In this document: piece by piece, positions 1 to 11,563 of the stretch
How the letters are laid out: each line of letters begins with the position of its first letter
How positions within the stretch are numbered: position 1 is the first letter of the stretch
NCBI RefSeq assembly: GCF_019703515.2
Contig: NC_059379.1
Location: forward strand, 28,548,880-28,612,879
Reading direction: 5' to 3'
DNA from: Myxocyprinus asiaticus
Lineage: Eukaryota; Chordata; Actinopteri; Cypriniformes; Catostomidae
DNA length: 64,000 nucleotides
Translations under genes and position numbers: made by a program
Notes under the pieces: generated by a model
Told to the model about the DNA's origin: nothing
The model's input: only the letters and a program-made list of their open reading frames with translations
Database searches by the model: none

Positions 1-532
1 GAAAAAGCTGTAAAAGAACATATTTTAAGCAGCTCATATTTCAATTTGCTTTGAAAATCGTCTGCCACTAATAAATAGGTGCTGTTTATCTGTTTAGAGT
101 TGCTGTCTGCTTTAGCAATAATATTGTTTTTTTGTTGTTTTTTTTTCCAGACTATTTAAAATTTAGTTAATACATCAAGGAACAGTTAAAGTTGACAACA
201 CTGTGTGGACCACAAGAGAATACAGAAGCCTGTAGTATGTGTGGATACATTATGATTAAAAAAAAAACGTAATATTCAATATTAATACTATTTTTCTTGA
301 TTTGAATTTGTTAACTACGATGAAACCACAATGCGAGCACCATCTTGGCTGCACAAACGCCACACACAATTTTACCAGTTGTAAGGTCCTGTGTCGTGTG
401 AAACTGCCTTGTTTAGTTTCTAGTACATTGGCTACATACCTGCCTTTTATGTTTTCATTGTGCCAGCCACCTCGGTAATCGATGTTATACAGTAGTCTCT
501 GTAGTAACATTCAAGCGTATTGGTTGACTGAT

Positions 533-575
533 GAGTGTGCCTGTGCGTGTGCATATGTGTGTGTGTGCGTGTGTT
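533..575. repeat. GT-rich microsatellite (imperfect)
   Basis: Imperfect GTGTGC/GTGTGT units interrupted by CAT and CGT. Confidence 0.8.
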
Positions 576-717
576 TGCTCAACACGGTGAAACAACTCTG
601 TCTACGTCTGTAACATCAGGGGGTGCTACAGCTGCATGCAAACAGAGATGTGTTTATTTATTTCTGTTTCCTTATTTATTTTTATTTTCTTTTTTTCATT
701 TCATCACAAATATCATT

Positions 718-836
718 GACTCGGCTGGACTCGCAAAAAAATCACAAGTCCCAAAGGCTCGAGTCTGAGTCCGTGACAAGTCAAAGTCCATTAAAATTGG
801 ACTTGTGACTCAGACTCAAGTCCGAACTCGAGTAAC
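718..836. repeat. GAGTC/GACTC-word repeat, probable transposon end
   Basis: Alternating GACTCG, GAGTCTGAGTC and CTCGAGT words on both strands form short inverted repeats. Similar GACTCGAGTCC clusters occur at the ends of fish DNA transposons; no second end was found here, so the class is unassigned. Confidence 0.4.
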
Positions 837-1385
837 CCAACTTTAGAATGAACTACAATCTCATAAAGAATTGCAAAATATATAATTAAATAAAAATATA
901 TAAAACAATTGATTTTATGTTTTTGATTAGAAGTATAGAATCATTATATTTGAAGTATATTGCAAAATAATCAGATATATACAAATGTTTAAGTAGTCTG
1001 AGAGTGTAGGGAGACAGAATCAGTTGCATCATTAGCAATGCATCATGGGAGTGGGCGGTTGCTGCATATTTCTTTGTCTGTGGTTTGTTTGCTGCAATTC
1101 TTTGATGGATATTTCTCTGCAGGATTGTGAGTAGTGTCATTCTTCACCAGGAATTTTGCTATTAAACAAGGATTTTTTCTTTTTTTTTTCTTTTTTTTTT
1201 ACTGATGGCTTCAACAGAAGACTATACCATCGATAAACAAGTTCGAAACACAATAAAGGAGTATCTGTAAAGGTTGCAGTCTATAAAGCACATCTGGACT
1301 GGCCTGAAAGAACCTTTTTTTTTTTTTTTTTTTGCCAAAGAATCACAATATTTAATACCATTGATTTGACATATGCTATTGAAAA

Positions 1386-1654
1386 TTCAGAAAATTCTTT
1401 CATAATTTACTCATCCTTATGTCGTTCCAAACCTATAAGACTTTTCTTTCTTATGCAGAACACAAAAAGATAATTTATGAATTTCCCAGTCTGCATTTTC
1501 AACACACTAGCAGTTGATAGTAGCCATTGTATTGAAATTATAAGATAATGGCAAGTTCTTGTGTGAACACGTGTGCCACTGTGAACATGCTTCACTTATG
1601 AGGGTGAGTAAATTAGGACAGAAATTTCATTTTTGGGTGAACCATTCCTTTAAT
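1386..1654 (+). mobile_element. Palindromic MITE family A, degenerate copy
   Basis: The left part reads TTTACTCATCCTTATGTCG and the right part TTCATTTTTGGGTGAACCAT followed by TCCTTTA. These are the two inverted arms of the family seen better at 15021 and 21414: arms AGTTCACCCAAAAATGA and its complement, with TTTACTCACCCTCATG inside. The extreme left arm is eroded. Confidence 0.7.
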
Positions 1655-2880
1655 TTTTACAAACAGTTTTGGAGATTGCTGTCTTTATCCATTGGAGTAG
1701 ATGAGAGCTGTACTTGCATGCCTATTGCCTTGATAAAAAATAGCTGCCTGGGGGTATTGCCAAGATGACCACAGAGTGAACTGACTTGACTTAATGGGAA
1801 TTTGATTTAGACTTAATTATGTAATTAATTCGGAATAAAGAAAGCTTTGGGTTATCCCTTCTTTGAAACAAATGAAGCTCAGATTCATGTTTCATTTTTT
1901 TCTTTGGCTTTGAATCCAAGCATAGTTAGAGCACAGTTAGCAATACAGTATGCCACTCTAATGACATCAATATAATCCTTCTAATCAGCGCATCAGTGGA
2001 TTAAAACCGTACAGCATTTCAGCACGTCTACTGATCTTGTCAAAGTCCACCTCATGCCAAATGTGATACATATTCAATAAATGCCAAACAATATCACCAC
2101 TCACAGGGGAGAGTGCTAGGAACGAAATATGCCCTTGAAAATATGTATGCAGCCTATTCGAATGTAAATATATTTGGTGGAAATGTGATGTAGTGAGAAA
2201 AGAAAGCAGAATAGAAGGGCAGAGCAGAGAGAGAGGAGGAGGGTTGGACTGATGGCTCTCTATCTAAATGTTATTCTCTACAGCCCTCAAAGAGCACATT
2301 GTGCTTTGAATCTCAAAAACATAGGGCCCCTGTTCTCTTTGCTCTGTCTCTCATCCACCTCTCTCCTTTCTTTCTCTATATCCCTCCATTTCCTCTCCTG
2401 GCTTACCCCACTCTGCCCTGTTTTCCCTCGTGCTCTTTCATTTAGCCGTCTCTCATCTCCCACATGATAAGGGGTTTAAAAGAATTTAAGGGATTGAAAG
2501 AAGTCATTGGATTGAATCCTTAAACTGTACTGTGGCCATCTGTAGAAGTGGAAAGAAAATCTGTTCATCTGTAGAAGTGGAAATAAAAAAAAAGGACTAA
2601 GCATGACAACAATTTTCTAACTATTCTTGATTAGTTTCCCCATAAAAGACCCCATTAAATCACTTGACAAATGCAGTTTTGCATCCTATGTTAATGTGTT
2701 TCCTATTGAAATAGGAAGTGCGGGGAGTCAATTATAAATACACTAGCATATACGTAGATGGCCAAAAAGCTAAAAGGCATGGACTTCAAAACCACTAAAC
2801 TTTGATTTAATAAATAAATTAATGTGCCTCATTCAAGTTTAAGAGCCACTGTCTTTAGTGTTAGACCTGATAGTTAGAAC

Positions 2881-3110
2881 GTCATGGTTACTTTCATAAC
2901 CTCTGTTCCCTGATGGAGGGAACGAGACGTTGTGTCGATGTAGTGACACTAGGGGTCATTCTTGGGAGCCCCAAACACATCTGCTTTTTTGAAAAAAGGC
3001 CAATGAGAATTGGCGAGTGGAATTTGCATGCAACTCCCCCGGAATTACAGGTATATAAAAGGAGCTGGTATGCAACCACTCATTCAGGTTTTGTGCTGAG
3101 GAGCCGAGAC
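2881..3110 (-). repeat. DIRS copy 1, 3' inverted terminal repeat
   Basis: Inverted relative to 7140-7388. On the + strand it carries CCAATGAGAATTGG (3000-3013), the octamer ATTTGCAT (3022-3029) and TATATAAAAG (about 3052), then a CAACCACTCATTCAG stretch. The outer 50 or so bases (GTCATGGTTACTTTCATAAC onward) are complementary to the internal region at 3121-3180, as expected of a DIRS 3' end. Confidence 0.88.
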
Positions 3111-3120
3111 CAGGTCAAGA

Positions 3121-3192
3121 GGGACACAACGTCTCATTCCCTCCATCAGGGAACGGAGGTTACAAAAGTAACCATGACGTTCCCTATCTGTC
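3121..3192 (-). repeat. DIRS copy 1, truncated internal complementary region
   Basis: Reads ...GGTTACAAAAGTAACCATGAC-GTT-CCCTATCTGTC. The part left of GTT (3179-3181) is the reverse complement of the outer edge at 2881. The part right of GTT matches the other element end but stops after about 11 bases, where RT-proximal sequence begins. That abrupt end marks the deletion junction near 3192. Confidence 0.85.
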
Positions 3193-3302
3193 TAGGTCTT
3201 CTGCGTCCTGTCCAAGGGCCAGACGTGGAGATTCCAGAGGGCTGGTCACGGGTGCCGGATGGTATCCCATCCCTGAGAAAGAAGGTCCTTCCTCAGGGTA
3301 AT

Positions 3303-5148
3303 TCACCGGGGGTGGGCTGTCGCGAGGAGCATGAGATTCGAGAACCACATCTGGGTGGGCCAGTGGGGTGCTTCTAGGACGATCTGCTCCTCGTCCTCCC
3401 TGACCTTCCACAGGGTCTGTGCAAGTAGGCTCACTGGGGGAAACGCATATTTGCATAGTCCAGGGGGCCAGCTGTGTGCCAGCACATCTATACCGAGGGG
3501 TGCCTCGGTCAGGGCGTACCAAAGCGGGCAGTGGGAGGATTCCCGGGAAGCAAACAGGTCTACCTGTGCTTGACCAAATTGACTCCAAATCAGCTGGACC
3601 ACCTGAGGGTGGAGTCTCCACTCTTCCCTGAGGGTAACCTGACGTGACAGTGCATCCGCTGCCGTGTTGAGGTCACCCAGGATGTGAGTGGCTCGTAGCG
3701 ACTTGAGGTGCTGCTGACTCCATAGGAGGAGACGGCAGGCGAGTTGTGACATGCAACAGGAGCGTAGACCACCTTGACAGTTGATGTACGCTACCGTAGC
3801 TGTGTTGTCCGTCCGGACCAACACATGCTTGCCCTGGATCAACAGTCCGAAACCTCCACAGGGCGAGCAGTACTGCCAACAATTTTAGGCAGCTGATGTG
3901 CCAACACAGCCGCGGGCCAGTCCAGAAGCCGGCGGCTGTGTGCCTGTTGCATACGGTGCCCCAAACCGTCTTGGAGGCATCTGTTGTAACCACGACGTGC
4001 CTGGAGACCTGCTCTAGGAGAACCCCTGCCCATAGAAATGCAAGGTCGGTCCAAGGACTGAAGAGGCGGTGACAGATCGGCGTGATGGTCACGCGATGTG
4101 TCCAGTGGTGCCATGCCCATCTCGGGACTCGAGTCTGAAGCCAGTGCTGAAGCGGTCTCATATGCATCAACCCGAGCGGTGTGACCACCGCTGAGGATGC
4201 CATATGCCCCAGGAGTCTCTGAAAGATTTTCAGTGGAACCACTGTTCTCCGTCTGAAAGCCTTCAGACAGTTCAGCACCGACTGTGCGCGCTCATTCGTG
4301 AGTCGTGCTGTCATCGAGACTGAGTCCAACTCCAAACCCAGAAAAGAGATGCTCTGAACCGGGGAGAGCTTGCTCTTTTCCCAGTTGACCCGAAGCCCCA
4401 GTCGGCTGAGGTGCCGGAGCACGAGGTCCCTGTGTGCACACAGCAACTCTCGAGAGTGAGCTAGTATTAGCCAGTCATCGAGATAGTTGACAATGCGGAA
4501 GCCCACTTCCCTTAGCGGGGCAAGGGCTGCCTCTGCGACCTTCGTGAAGACGTGAAGGGACAAGGACAGGCCGAAGGGGAGGACCTTGTACTGGTACGCC
4601 TGGCCTTCAAAGGCAAACCGCAGGAAGGGTCTGTGTCGAGGTAAGACCGAGATGTGGAAGTACGCATCTTTCAGGTCTACTGCTGCGAACCAATCTTGAT
4701 GCCAGACGCTCGTTAGAATGCGTTTTTGCATCAGCATCTTGAACGGGAGTCTGTGCAAAGCCTGGTTCAGTACTCGCAGGTCCAGGATTGGTCGCAACCC
4801 ACCGCCTTTCTTCGGTACGATGAAGTAAGGGCTGTAGAACCCTTTCTTCATCTCGGCTGGAGGGACAGGCTCTAATGCACCCTTGCGCAGAAGGGTAGCA
4901 ATCTCCGCACGCAAGGTAGCGGCGTTCTCACCCTTCACCGAGGTGAAGTGGACGCCGCTGAACCTGGGTGGGTGCCTCATGAACTGAATCTTGTAGCCGA
5001 GTCGGACGGTCCGGGTCAGCCATTGCGATGGGTTGGGAAACTCCGGGCGAGGGGGACCAAGGGAATGATCACATTGGACATACCGGCGGTTGTGGCCTCG
5101 CGGCAGGGCGGAGCTCGAGGTGCCACGTAGAGGGGACTCGAGCCCCAT
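3303..5148 (-). pseudogene. DIRS copy 1 reverse transcriptase-RNase H
   Basis: A 491-codon open frame (5148-3673) continues in another frame (3842-3303). It would copy element RNA to DNA. Visible RT motifs: VDLKDAYFHI (residues about 157-166), VLPFGLSLS (189-197) and the catalytic YLDD (222-225), with thumb sequence FLGLELDSVSM after it. RNase H follows: VTTDASK (387-393), then after the frameshift near 3840 VRTDNTATVAYIN and ADALSR. The RT box is intact. RNase H is damaged by the frameshift and by CLKLLAV where copy 2 has CLELLAI, a Lys in place of the expected catalytic Glu. The first Met is only the longest open start; the natural frame may begin further upstream and overlap ORF1, as in copy 2. 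Confidence 0.9.
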
Positions 5149-5780
5149 GGCCGTGCTGAGTCCAGGGACATCGAAGCACTTACCTGGCTCCTGCCGCCTG
5201 CCATTAGATTAGCCGAGGAGGGGGAGGAGGAATCTCATCCCCGTAGTCCACCGGAACCAATCACGTGTGGGCGTGTTTGTGCCACAGCTGGGCGCACAGG
5301 GGCGGGGGGTCTGCCGCTGGAGTGCCATACCTGCAAAAATGGGACGGTGGACGGTGGTTGTGATGACGGCCGTGCGCACCGGACATGTGACCCAGAAAAA
5401 CAAGAAAACCATTCTTTTGTTGAACTTTTGGGTACCGCAACCTCTTGGGCATGTGGCAGAAAATGAAACAAAGGATTCTCCTCCCAGCCCTCCATCGGGG
5501 ATGGAGTGGTCTGCTCACCAGCTCCATAGAAGCCGGCCTCCTCACCCCTGGGTCGCCCATCTCAGGGGCACTTCGAAGCCTTCCTTGGGTTCTTAGCGGA
5601 CGGCCGTGAGACGGGTGGTGTCTGCTTCCTGTGTTGGGCTCCACACCGGGGCCCGGCCACCGGGGCGGGCTGCGGTGGAGCTGGTGTTGTTGCTGCAGGA
5701 GGACACCCTTGGCGACGAGCAGATGGGGTGCGGGGTCTTGAGCCGTGCTGGGACAGGATGTGTTGTATGGCCTCCATCTG

Positions 5781-6968
5781 CTACTTCACCACCGAGAACT
5801 GCTGGGCAAAGTCCTCAACGGTGTCGCCGAACAGGCCAACCTGGGAGATGGGGGCATCAAGGAACTGTGCCTTGTCAGCCTCTCGCATCTCAACCAAGTT
5901 GAGCCAAAGGTGGTGTTCCTGGACCACCAGGGTGGACATCGCCTGCCCGAGAGACCACGCTGTGACCTTTGTCACCCGGAGAGCGAGGTCGGTTGCCGAG
6001 CGCAGTTCCTGCATCAATCCTGGGTCAGAACTACCCTCGTGCAGTTCTTTTAGCGCCTTGGCTTGGTGTACTTGCAGGAGAGCCATGGCGTGCCGGGCGG
6101 AGGCGGCTTGTCCAGCGGCACCATAGGCCCTAGCCGTCAGAGACGACGTAAACCTACAGGCCCTGGACGGGAGCTTCGGGCACTTCTGCGGACACAAGTG
6201 CACCGCGAGCGCCTTATCCACCTGGGGGATCACTGAATGAAAACCGGGACCGGGCAGTAAAAGGTGCCTCCCACGATCTTGTCAGCTCCTCATGCACTTC
6301 CGGGAAGTAAGGGAATGGGCAGGGCATGGCCGTGGGCAGCCCCGAGCCCAGGAATCAATCGTCGAGCCGTGAGGGTTCAGGGGAGAGTGGAGTGTTCCAC
6401 TCTAGCCCGACGCTCGCAGCCACCTGGGAAAGCATGTCCATCATTTCCGTGCCGGCCTGGGACTGGGCGACCATTCCCAAAGGAGGAAGCCCAGTTGAAG
6501 CCTCTACGTCCGACTGGATGATCCCGCTCTCCGATGCTGCACTCGATAACTCATCGTCTTCCCGGGCTCTGAACAAGAGGTCGAACTCGCCCTGAGATGA
6601 GCCGGCAGTCTCTTCCGAGCGCCCGACCGGGTCAAGCGAGCAGGCTGGGGTATTGGAGGTCCGTGGGGGGTACCCGGCGGAGGTGGTCCCATTGATGTCC
6701 CCAATTCGCCCCCAGTGCTAACCGGCACGGCCTCATACCCGTAGGTAGAAGGACCGAGGCGGGGAGCTGCTGGGGTGGCTTGCTTTCTTACGAATGCAAG
6801 CCACGATCGCAACGTTGCCATGGTCATGTTCTCGCAATGAGGACAAGACCCATCCACGAACGATGTCTCCGTGTGGGCAGCGCCCAGACACGTAAGACAG
6901 CGATCATGGCCGTTAGAAGCAGATAGATAACGACCACAACCAGGAATAACACACAAACGGGAAGGCAT
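5781..6968 (-). pseudogene. DIRS copy 1 ORF1 (Gag-like), frameshifted
   Basis: Starts with Met at 6968 (MPSRLCVIPGCGRYL). The N-terminus holds a probable zinc-binding cluster: CVIPGC, then HDRCLTCLGAAH, then SCPHC. Three blocks in different frames (6968-6504, 6576-6355, 6233-5781) match successive parts of the uninterrupted frame in copy 2, so at least two indels have broken the gene. The C-terminal block contains HAMALLQVHQAKALKELHEG and GLFGDTVEDFAQQF, conserved in all three copies. The role is presumably nucleic-acid binding or particle assembly by analogy with Gag; no enzymatic motif is seen. Confidence 0.85.
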
Positions 6969-7139
6969 CTTTAAAAAGACGTTCCGAGTGTGCCGCTCTT
7001 TTAGAATGAAAATTTACTCTTTTTTTTTTAGAATATACTCTTTTGTTGTTCTGCCGAAGCACCCAGGGGCGTTCTCTGCACTCCACAGGTGCAGAGGGGG
7101 AGAAGCCGCTGTAATGCGCTGTAAAATCCAGCAGATGAG

Positions 7140-7388
7140 GTGAATGAACTCGCGGATGAATTCAGCTTCAATGAATAGAACCGCTCGGCTCCGAAGGGAA
7201 AATCTGAATGAGTGGTTGCATACCACTTTCTTTTATATACCCATATGTCCAGGGGAGTGGCATGCAAATTCCACTCGCCAATTCTCATTGGCCTTTTTTC
7301 AAAAAAAGCAGAGGTGTTTGGGGCTCTCAAGAGTGACCCCTAGTGTCACTACATCGACACAACGTCGAGTGAGTGACAGATAGGGAAC
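7140..7388 (-). promoter_or_regulatory. DIRS copy 1, 5' inverted terminal repeat with promoter motifs
   Basis: On the minus strand: GTTCCCTATCTGTCACTCAC outer edge, CCAATGAGAATTGG (7278-7291), ATTTGCAT (7262-7269) and TATATAAAAG (about 7231-7240), in that order and spacing. This is the arrangement of a Pol II promoter that would start transcription just upstream of ORF1. Confidence 0.8.
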
Positions 7389-8168
7389 TTAGAACTTGGA
7401 CTACATTTCATTTGGTTTAGCAGGACATACTTGGCACAACACCACAGGTGTGTGTGTTTTTATATGGCAGTAAAATATGGCTCACTGTCCAACTTACTGT
7501 CTGGCTTCCTCTAAGACACGACTGTCATTTTCAAAGCTGTTTTTTTAGTGGTAACAGTTCGTGGGAAGGGACTGTGGCAGAGTTTCTTTGTAACAGAATG
7601 AAGGTGAAGCAATGTTCTTCATGTGGTATGAGAGTATGTGGGATGAAACAAAGTATCTGTATGATAGTTTAGGTTTATGTTTTTTCAATAACTTTCCATC
7701 AGACATTTCTTTGTCACTTTTTAAGCAAAGAGTGCATATGTATCTGAAAAAAAATAATTTTGTAACTCCAACATTTATTTTTATTGCTTAAATTATACTT
7801 ATTGGGGATTTATGTGTGAGCTCTATTACAATAACCTTCTGAAATCTTCTGCTGGACATAATAAACAGACATGGAAATGACAGAGTGAATGTTAGGCTGC
7901 AACAAAGTTCAATGACATGACACTCTTTTTTTTTGGTATGGATCTATTAAGTTATTCAAAAATATTTTTTAAACAAAAATGCAATTCACAAAACAATTAA
8001 TTGAATACACCTTTTTCAAGATGAAAATGTTCTCAATTACTGAGTTCAAAGTCATTTTTTTTTTCTTTTTTTTCTGGGGCTTAACGTAAAAAATGTCATG
8101 TGGTTGTTCCTTCTTGAGACTGTAAATAAAATTAAATAATCAAAGTATCATTAAAAGCTGAAATTCTT

Positions 8169-8247
<79 letters not shown>

Positions 8248-9024
8248 TATATATTATTCATATTTGAAAAGCTTTTGTCCACCAAATCAAAATAGTGTAA
8301 TCAACATATAGGTAAAAAAAAAGAAAAAAAAAAAAGGGAAAACGGAGGCCTTCTTCAGACCCTCAAAACTGATTTTTTTTTTTATGAAAAAAATAAATAA
8401 ATCACATTTTGTTCAGGTCATATGGTGTAACCCTAAGAAAATGTCATGATATACATGACGTTTGTGGTAAATACCACCCCAGTTGTAGAATGACACTTCA
8501 ATTAAACATAATTTTTAAGCCAGTTGATTACATGGGCTGATCAGTTAAGAAAAGCAAGCAATTAAAAAGGTGTAGTAGAATTAAATAGTATTTCTAAGTA
8601 TACTTTTCCCACAGTCAGGTTCCCCCCTGTGCAAGTTTTTAGAAAAGTGGGTACGGTGGGTACTTAGGTCACAGGTCACTGAAAACTGATAGTGATTAGT
8701 ACAGATGGTTTTGGGGATTTTCCCTCATTTCATCCAGATCCCCAGCTCTTCCCAACACACAAATGCCCATTCAGGGCAGACCCCCATGGATGGAGGGGGG
8801 TGGCACCAAAAGCCCTTTTGTGCCCAGAGAGGTGCTCTGTGGTCAGACACTGGACCCACTGTCTTCCCTTCTCAATGGAGGCTTCTTCTAGCTTTTGCAA
8901 TAATATTGGAATGTTTCCCTTTATGTTTTTCCCCCCCTTTTTTGTTTTAATACAGATTTCTGTACTCACATAGCTCTGACACTGTTACACACAAACGCAA
9001 GTCCATGCTCTCACTATCTATAAG
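7389..9024. other. AT-rich DNA without recognised gene
   Basis: Contains the (TA)n tract at 8172-8256, T and A runs (7927-7935, 8056-8072, 8317-8336) and a GC-richer patch (8730-8890, CCCATTCAGGGCAGACCCCC). Open frames here are short, lack recognisable domains and lack splice context. Confidence 0.4.
8172..8256. repeat. (TA)n microsatellite
   Basis: About 85 bases of nearly pure AT dinucleotide. Confidence 0.98.
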
Positions 9025-10576
9025 CAGGGTTCCCACCGGTGTGGAAAACATGGAAAGATTAAGGAATTAAAAAATGATGATGTTTAGGCCTGGAAAAGTA
9101 TGACAGAGCTTTAGTGCAATGTTAAAATAATATAAAAAAGTTAGATTTTTTTAGATTATTATCGTTACGAGAATAAAGTCTGAATATTTGGATAATAAAG
9201 TAGAAATTATGATAAAAACGTCCTGGCATTATAAGATAAATGTCATAGCATTATGACATTTAATTTGTAATATTACAAGAGTAAAGTCATAGCATTACAA
9301 GATTTAGAATTAATTGAATTAATTTGATTTAGATTAAGCAGTTATGTATAAAGGTGTAATTTTGTGTGTATAAAGTAGTAATATTTCTAGACAAAAATCA
9401 CAATATTGTGAGAAAACGGCACAGCATAGATTGCTTGAGTGTGAAATTCAGACTTATTTTATTAGATTTCATTTCAACCACAGAAAATACCTTTTCCGCA
9501 GTGTAAGTCAGACATTCAGACATTCAGTTGCCTCTTTTATGAAATATAAAATAGAAAGCAGTGGTCGACTCTGGTCGGGTATTGATGGTTACATCTGCAT
9601 CTACATTTCCACTTTGCTTTTCTCTACTAAAATACTTTAATGTTTCTTTCCTTAGAACTTAATTTGCATAAGATTACAACTTTATTCTCATTATATTACG
9701 ACTTTAATTTCATGATGCTACAACTTTAATCTCGTAATGCTAAAATGTTATTCTTGCAATGTTGACTTCACAACTTTATTCTCGTAATATTTTGACTTTA
9801 TTCTCAAAATCTTTTTTCATTTTAATTTTTAAAATTTTTTTTTTAAACATGGCACTAAAACAACATCGTAGTTTCCTACGAATGTGTTTTAGTGACACGT
9901 TAAAAAATTAAAGTAAAAAGGTGGGGTAGCTCAGCGAGTATTGACGCTGACTACCACCCCTGGAGTCGCAAGTTCGAATCCAGGATGTGCTGAGTGACTC
10001 CAGCCAGGTCTCCTAAGCAACCAAATTGGCCCGGTTGCTAGGGAGGGTAGAGTCACATGGGATAACCTCCTTGTGGTCGCGATTAGGGGTTCTTGCTCTC
10101 AATGGGGCGCATGGTAAATTGTGCGTGGATCGCAGAGGGTAGCATGAGCCTTCTTATGCTGTGAGTCTCCGCAGTGTCATGCACAACGAGCCATGTGATA
10201 AGATGGGCGGATTGACATCTCAGAAGCGGAGGCAACTGAGACTTGTCCTCCGCTACCTGGATTGAGGTGAGTAACCACGCCACCACGAGGACCTTCTAAG
10301 TAGAGGGAATTGGGCTTTCCAAACTGGGAGAAAAGGGGATAAAAAAATAAAATAATAATAATAAATAAACCATATGAATTTATAAAAATCATGGAACTTT
10401 ATTTATTGAATATAGACATTACTCTAAAATATTTAGACTAGAAGTTGTTCTTCATGAGTGCAGTCTCTATAAGATTATTTATAAAAATCCTACCAAATAA
10501 TTACGAATGCCGCTAAAAATGGAAAAATCTTAGAAAAGTCTTGGAAATTAATTGGTCAAAAGGTGTGGGAACTCTG
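9025..10576. mobile_element. hAT-like element with internal GAGAATAAAGTC inverted repeats
   Basis: Terminal inverted repeats: CAGGGTTCCCACCGGTGTGG at 9025 and, at the right end, GGTGTGGGAACTCTG (complement CAGAGTTCCCACACC). TATAAG stands directly outside both ends (9019-9024 and 10577-10582). Inside, ACGAGAATAAAGTC words (from 9167) face GACTTTATTCTC words (up to 9815), giving a large imperfect palindrome. A tRNA-derived SINE (9919-10350) is inserted near the right end. The TIR resembles hAT ends; a 6-bp flank is shorter than the usual 8, so the superfamily is not certain. No transposase is present. Confidence 0.72.
9919..10350 (+). mobile_element. tRNA-derived SINE, copy 1
   Basis: Begins GGTGGGGTAGCTCAGCGAGT, a tRNA-like A box, with a perfect B box GTTCGAATCC at 9972-9981. 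The body includes CCAAATTGGCCCGGTTGCTA and ends in GGGCTTTCCAAACTGGGAGA plus an A-rich tail. Very similar to 23371-23794 over its whole length. Transcribed by Pol III from internal promoters; mobilised by LINE machinery (family knowledge). Confidence 0.88.
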
Positions 10577-11082
10577 TATAAGGAATTTCTTAACCTTTAC
10601 ACTTGGAATGAAGTATACTAAGCAACGAAGGATGTATCTCACTTTGCAGTGCATGTTGGAATGGTATTCTACATTTTGAAATCCCCACCCTGTTTTACTA
10701 CCATGAGCGGTCCTGTGAATACTGAGATCTTGCGGTTCCTGAAGTCTGTCCTCAGAGGTGGGTGAATAGACTTGTTCCACACACAGAAATAGACTGCCTC
10801 AGAGGAATGAAATATGCCAGAAAAGAATTCCTGGGGATGGGAAAACATGTTTCTGAAATGGTGAGAAGAGCTGTTGTTTCCAGTATGTTCCCCACACTGT
10901 GTGAACATAGCTTGTGGACTGTGAAGTTGGGTGAGTGAGTTCTCTTCAACCTCCCAAAAAACCTTTCCTTTTTTTTCCTCAGCCTTCCATTTTGACTTAC
11001 CACTGTCTCATCCTTTCTACACTTTTTCTTGTTCTGTCCACAGAACACCAAAATGAGCCATTTTCTTCCTTAAGGGATAAAC
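10577..11082. other. Non-coding stretch, nothing recognised
   Basis: About 500 bases of unique-looking sequence with no supported gene. Confidence 0.35.
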
Positions 11083-11563
11083 ATTCTGGCATTATTTACT
11101 CACCCATATTTGTTCCAAACCCCTGTTCTGTTATTTTTGTCTGTGAAACACAAAATGAGATGTTTTGAGGTATGTTCATGCAGCTCTTTTCCATACAATG
11201 AAAGTGGATAGGGACCAGGGACTGTCAAGCTCCAAAAAGGACAAAAAAGCACCATGAAAGCAACATAATTAAATCCATACAGCTCATGCAATATATTCAA
11301 AATTTTCTGAAGCTGTATGATCATTTTGTATGAAGAACAGACTGAAATTTTAGTCGTTATGCACTGAAAGACTTTTAACAAAAGGCACAAGTCGCATGGC
11401 CTAATTTTATGATACGTTTGGGTCATTTTTATGCTTTAATCATTATCAACTGCCATTGTATTGAGAAGACAATGAGAAAGAAAATCATACGTTTGGTACG
11501 ACATTTGGGTGAAACAATTATGACACAAATTATGACAAGTTTCATTTGTAGGTGAACTAATAC
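11083..11563 (+). mobile_element. Palindromic MITE family A, divergent copy
   Basis: Left arm keeps ATTATTTACTCACCCATATT; the middle has CCATACAATGAAAGTGGATA and AAGCTCCAAAAAGGAC; the right arm keeps TTCATTTGTAGGTGAACTAA. Arms are inverted relative to each other. More decayed than 15021 or 21414. Confidence 0.7.

Larger units (their letters stand above)
1..2880. other. AT-rich non-coding DNA, probably slc39a11 intron
   Basis: No convincing coding exon is visible on either strand. The stretch holds a GT-rich microsatellite (533-575), a block of GACTCGAGTCC-like words (718-836), T-runs near 1179-1200 and 1315-1333, and a MITE remnant (1386-1654). It lies upstream of the slc39a11 3' exons on the same strand, so it is probably a long intron of that gene; this is inference, because no upstream exon was recognised. 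Confidence 0.45.
2881..7388 (-). mobile_element. DIRS-like retrotransposon, copy 1, recombinase deleted
   Basis: About 4.5 kb, GC-rich against an AT-rich background, read on the minus strand. From its 5' end (7388) it holds an inverted terminal repeat with promoter motifs, a broken ORF1 (6968-5781), RT-RNase H (5148-3303), a remnant internal complementary region (3121-3192) and the opposite terminal repeat (2881-3110). AAC (GTT on the element strand) stands at both borders (2878-2880 and 7386-7388) with no longer target duplication, as known for DIRS elements, which integrate by tyrosine recombinase. Compared with copy 2, everything between the end of RNase H and the centre of the internal complementary region is gone, including the whole recombinase gene. 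It could move only with recombinase supplied in trans. Confidence 0.92.

Noticed and set aside
2252..2467. Secreted or membrane peptide (Leu/Ser-rich frame)
   Set aside because: Pyrimidine-rich sequence (CTCTCTCCTTTCTTTCTC) gives any such frame Leu and Ser; no splice sites or homology recognised.
5267..6595. Plus-strand frames over DIRS copy 1
   Set aside because: They are shadows of the minus-strand ORF1 and RT; peptides show no domain and no counterpart conserved in copies 2 and 3.
8692..8973. Host exon in a GC-richer patch
   Set aside because: Two overlapping frames of similar length, no clear splice pair and no familiar protein motif.
9919..10000. tRNA gene at the SINE head
   Set aside because: The same head, with the same long body and A-rich tail, recurs at 23371; it is a SINE, not a tRNA.
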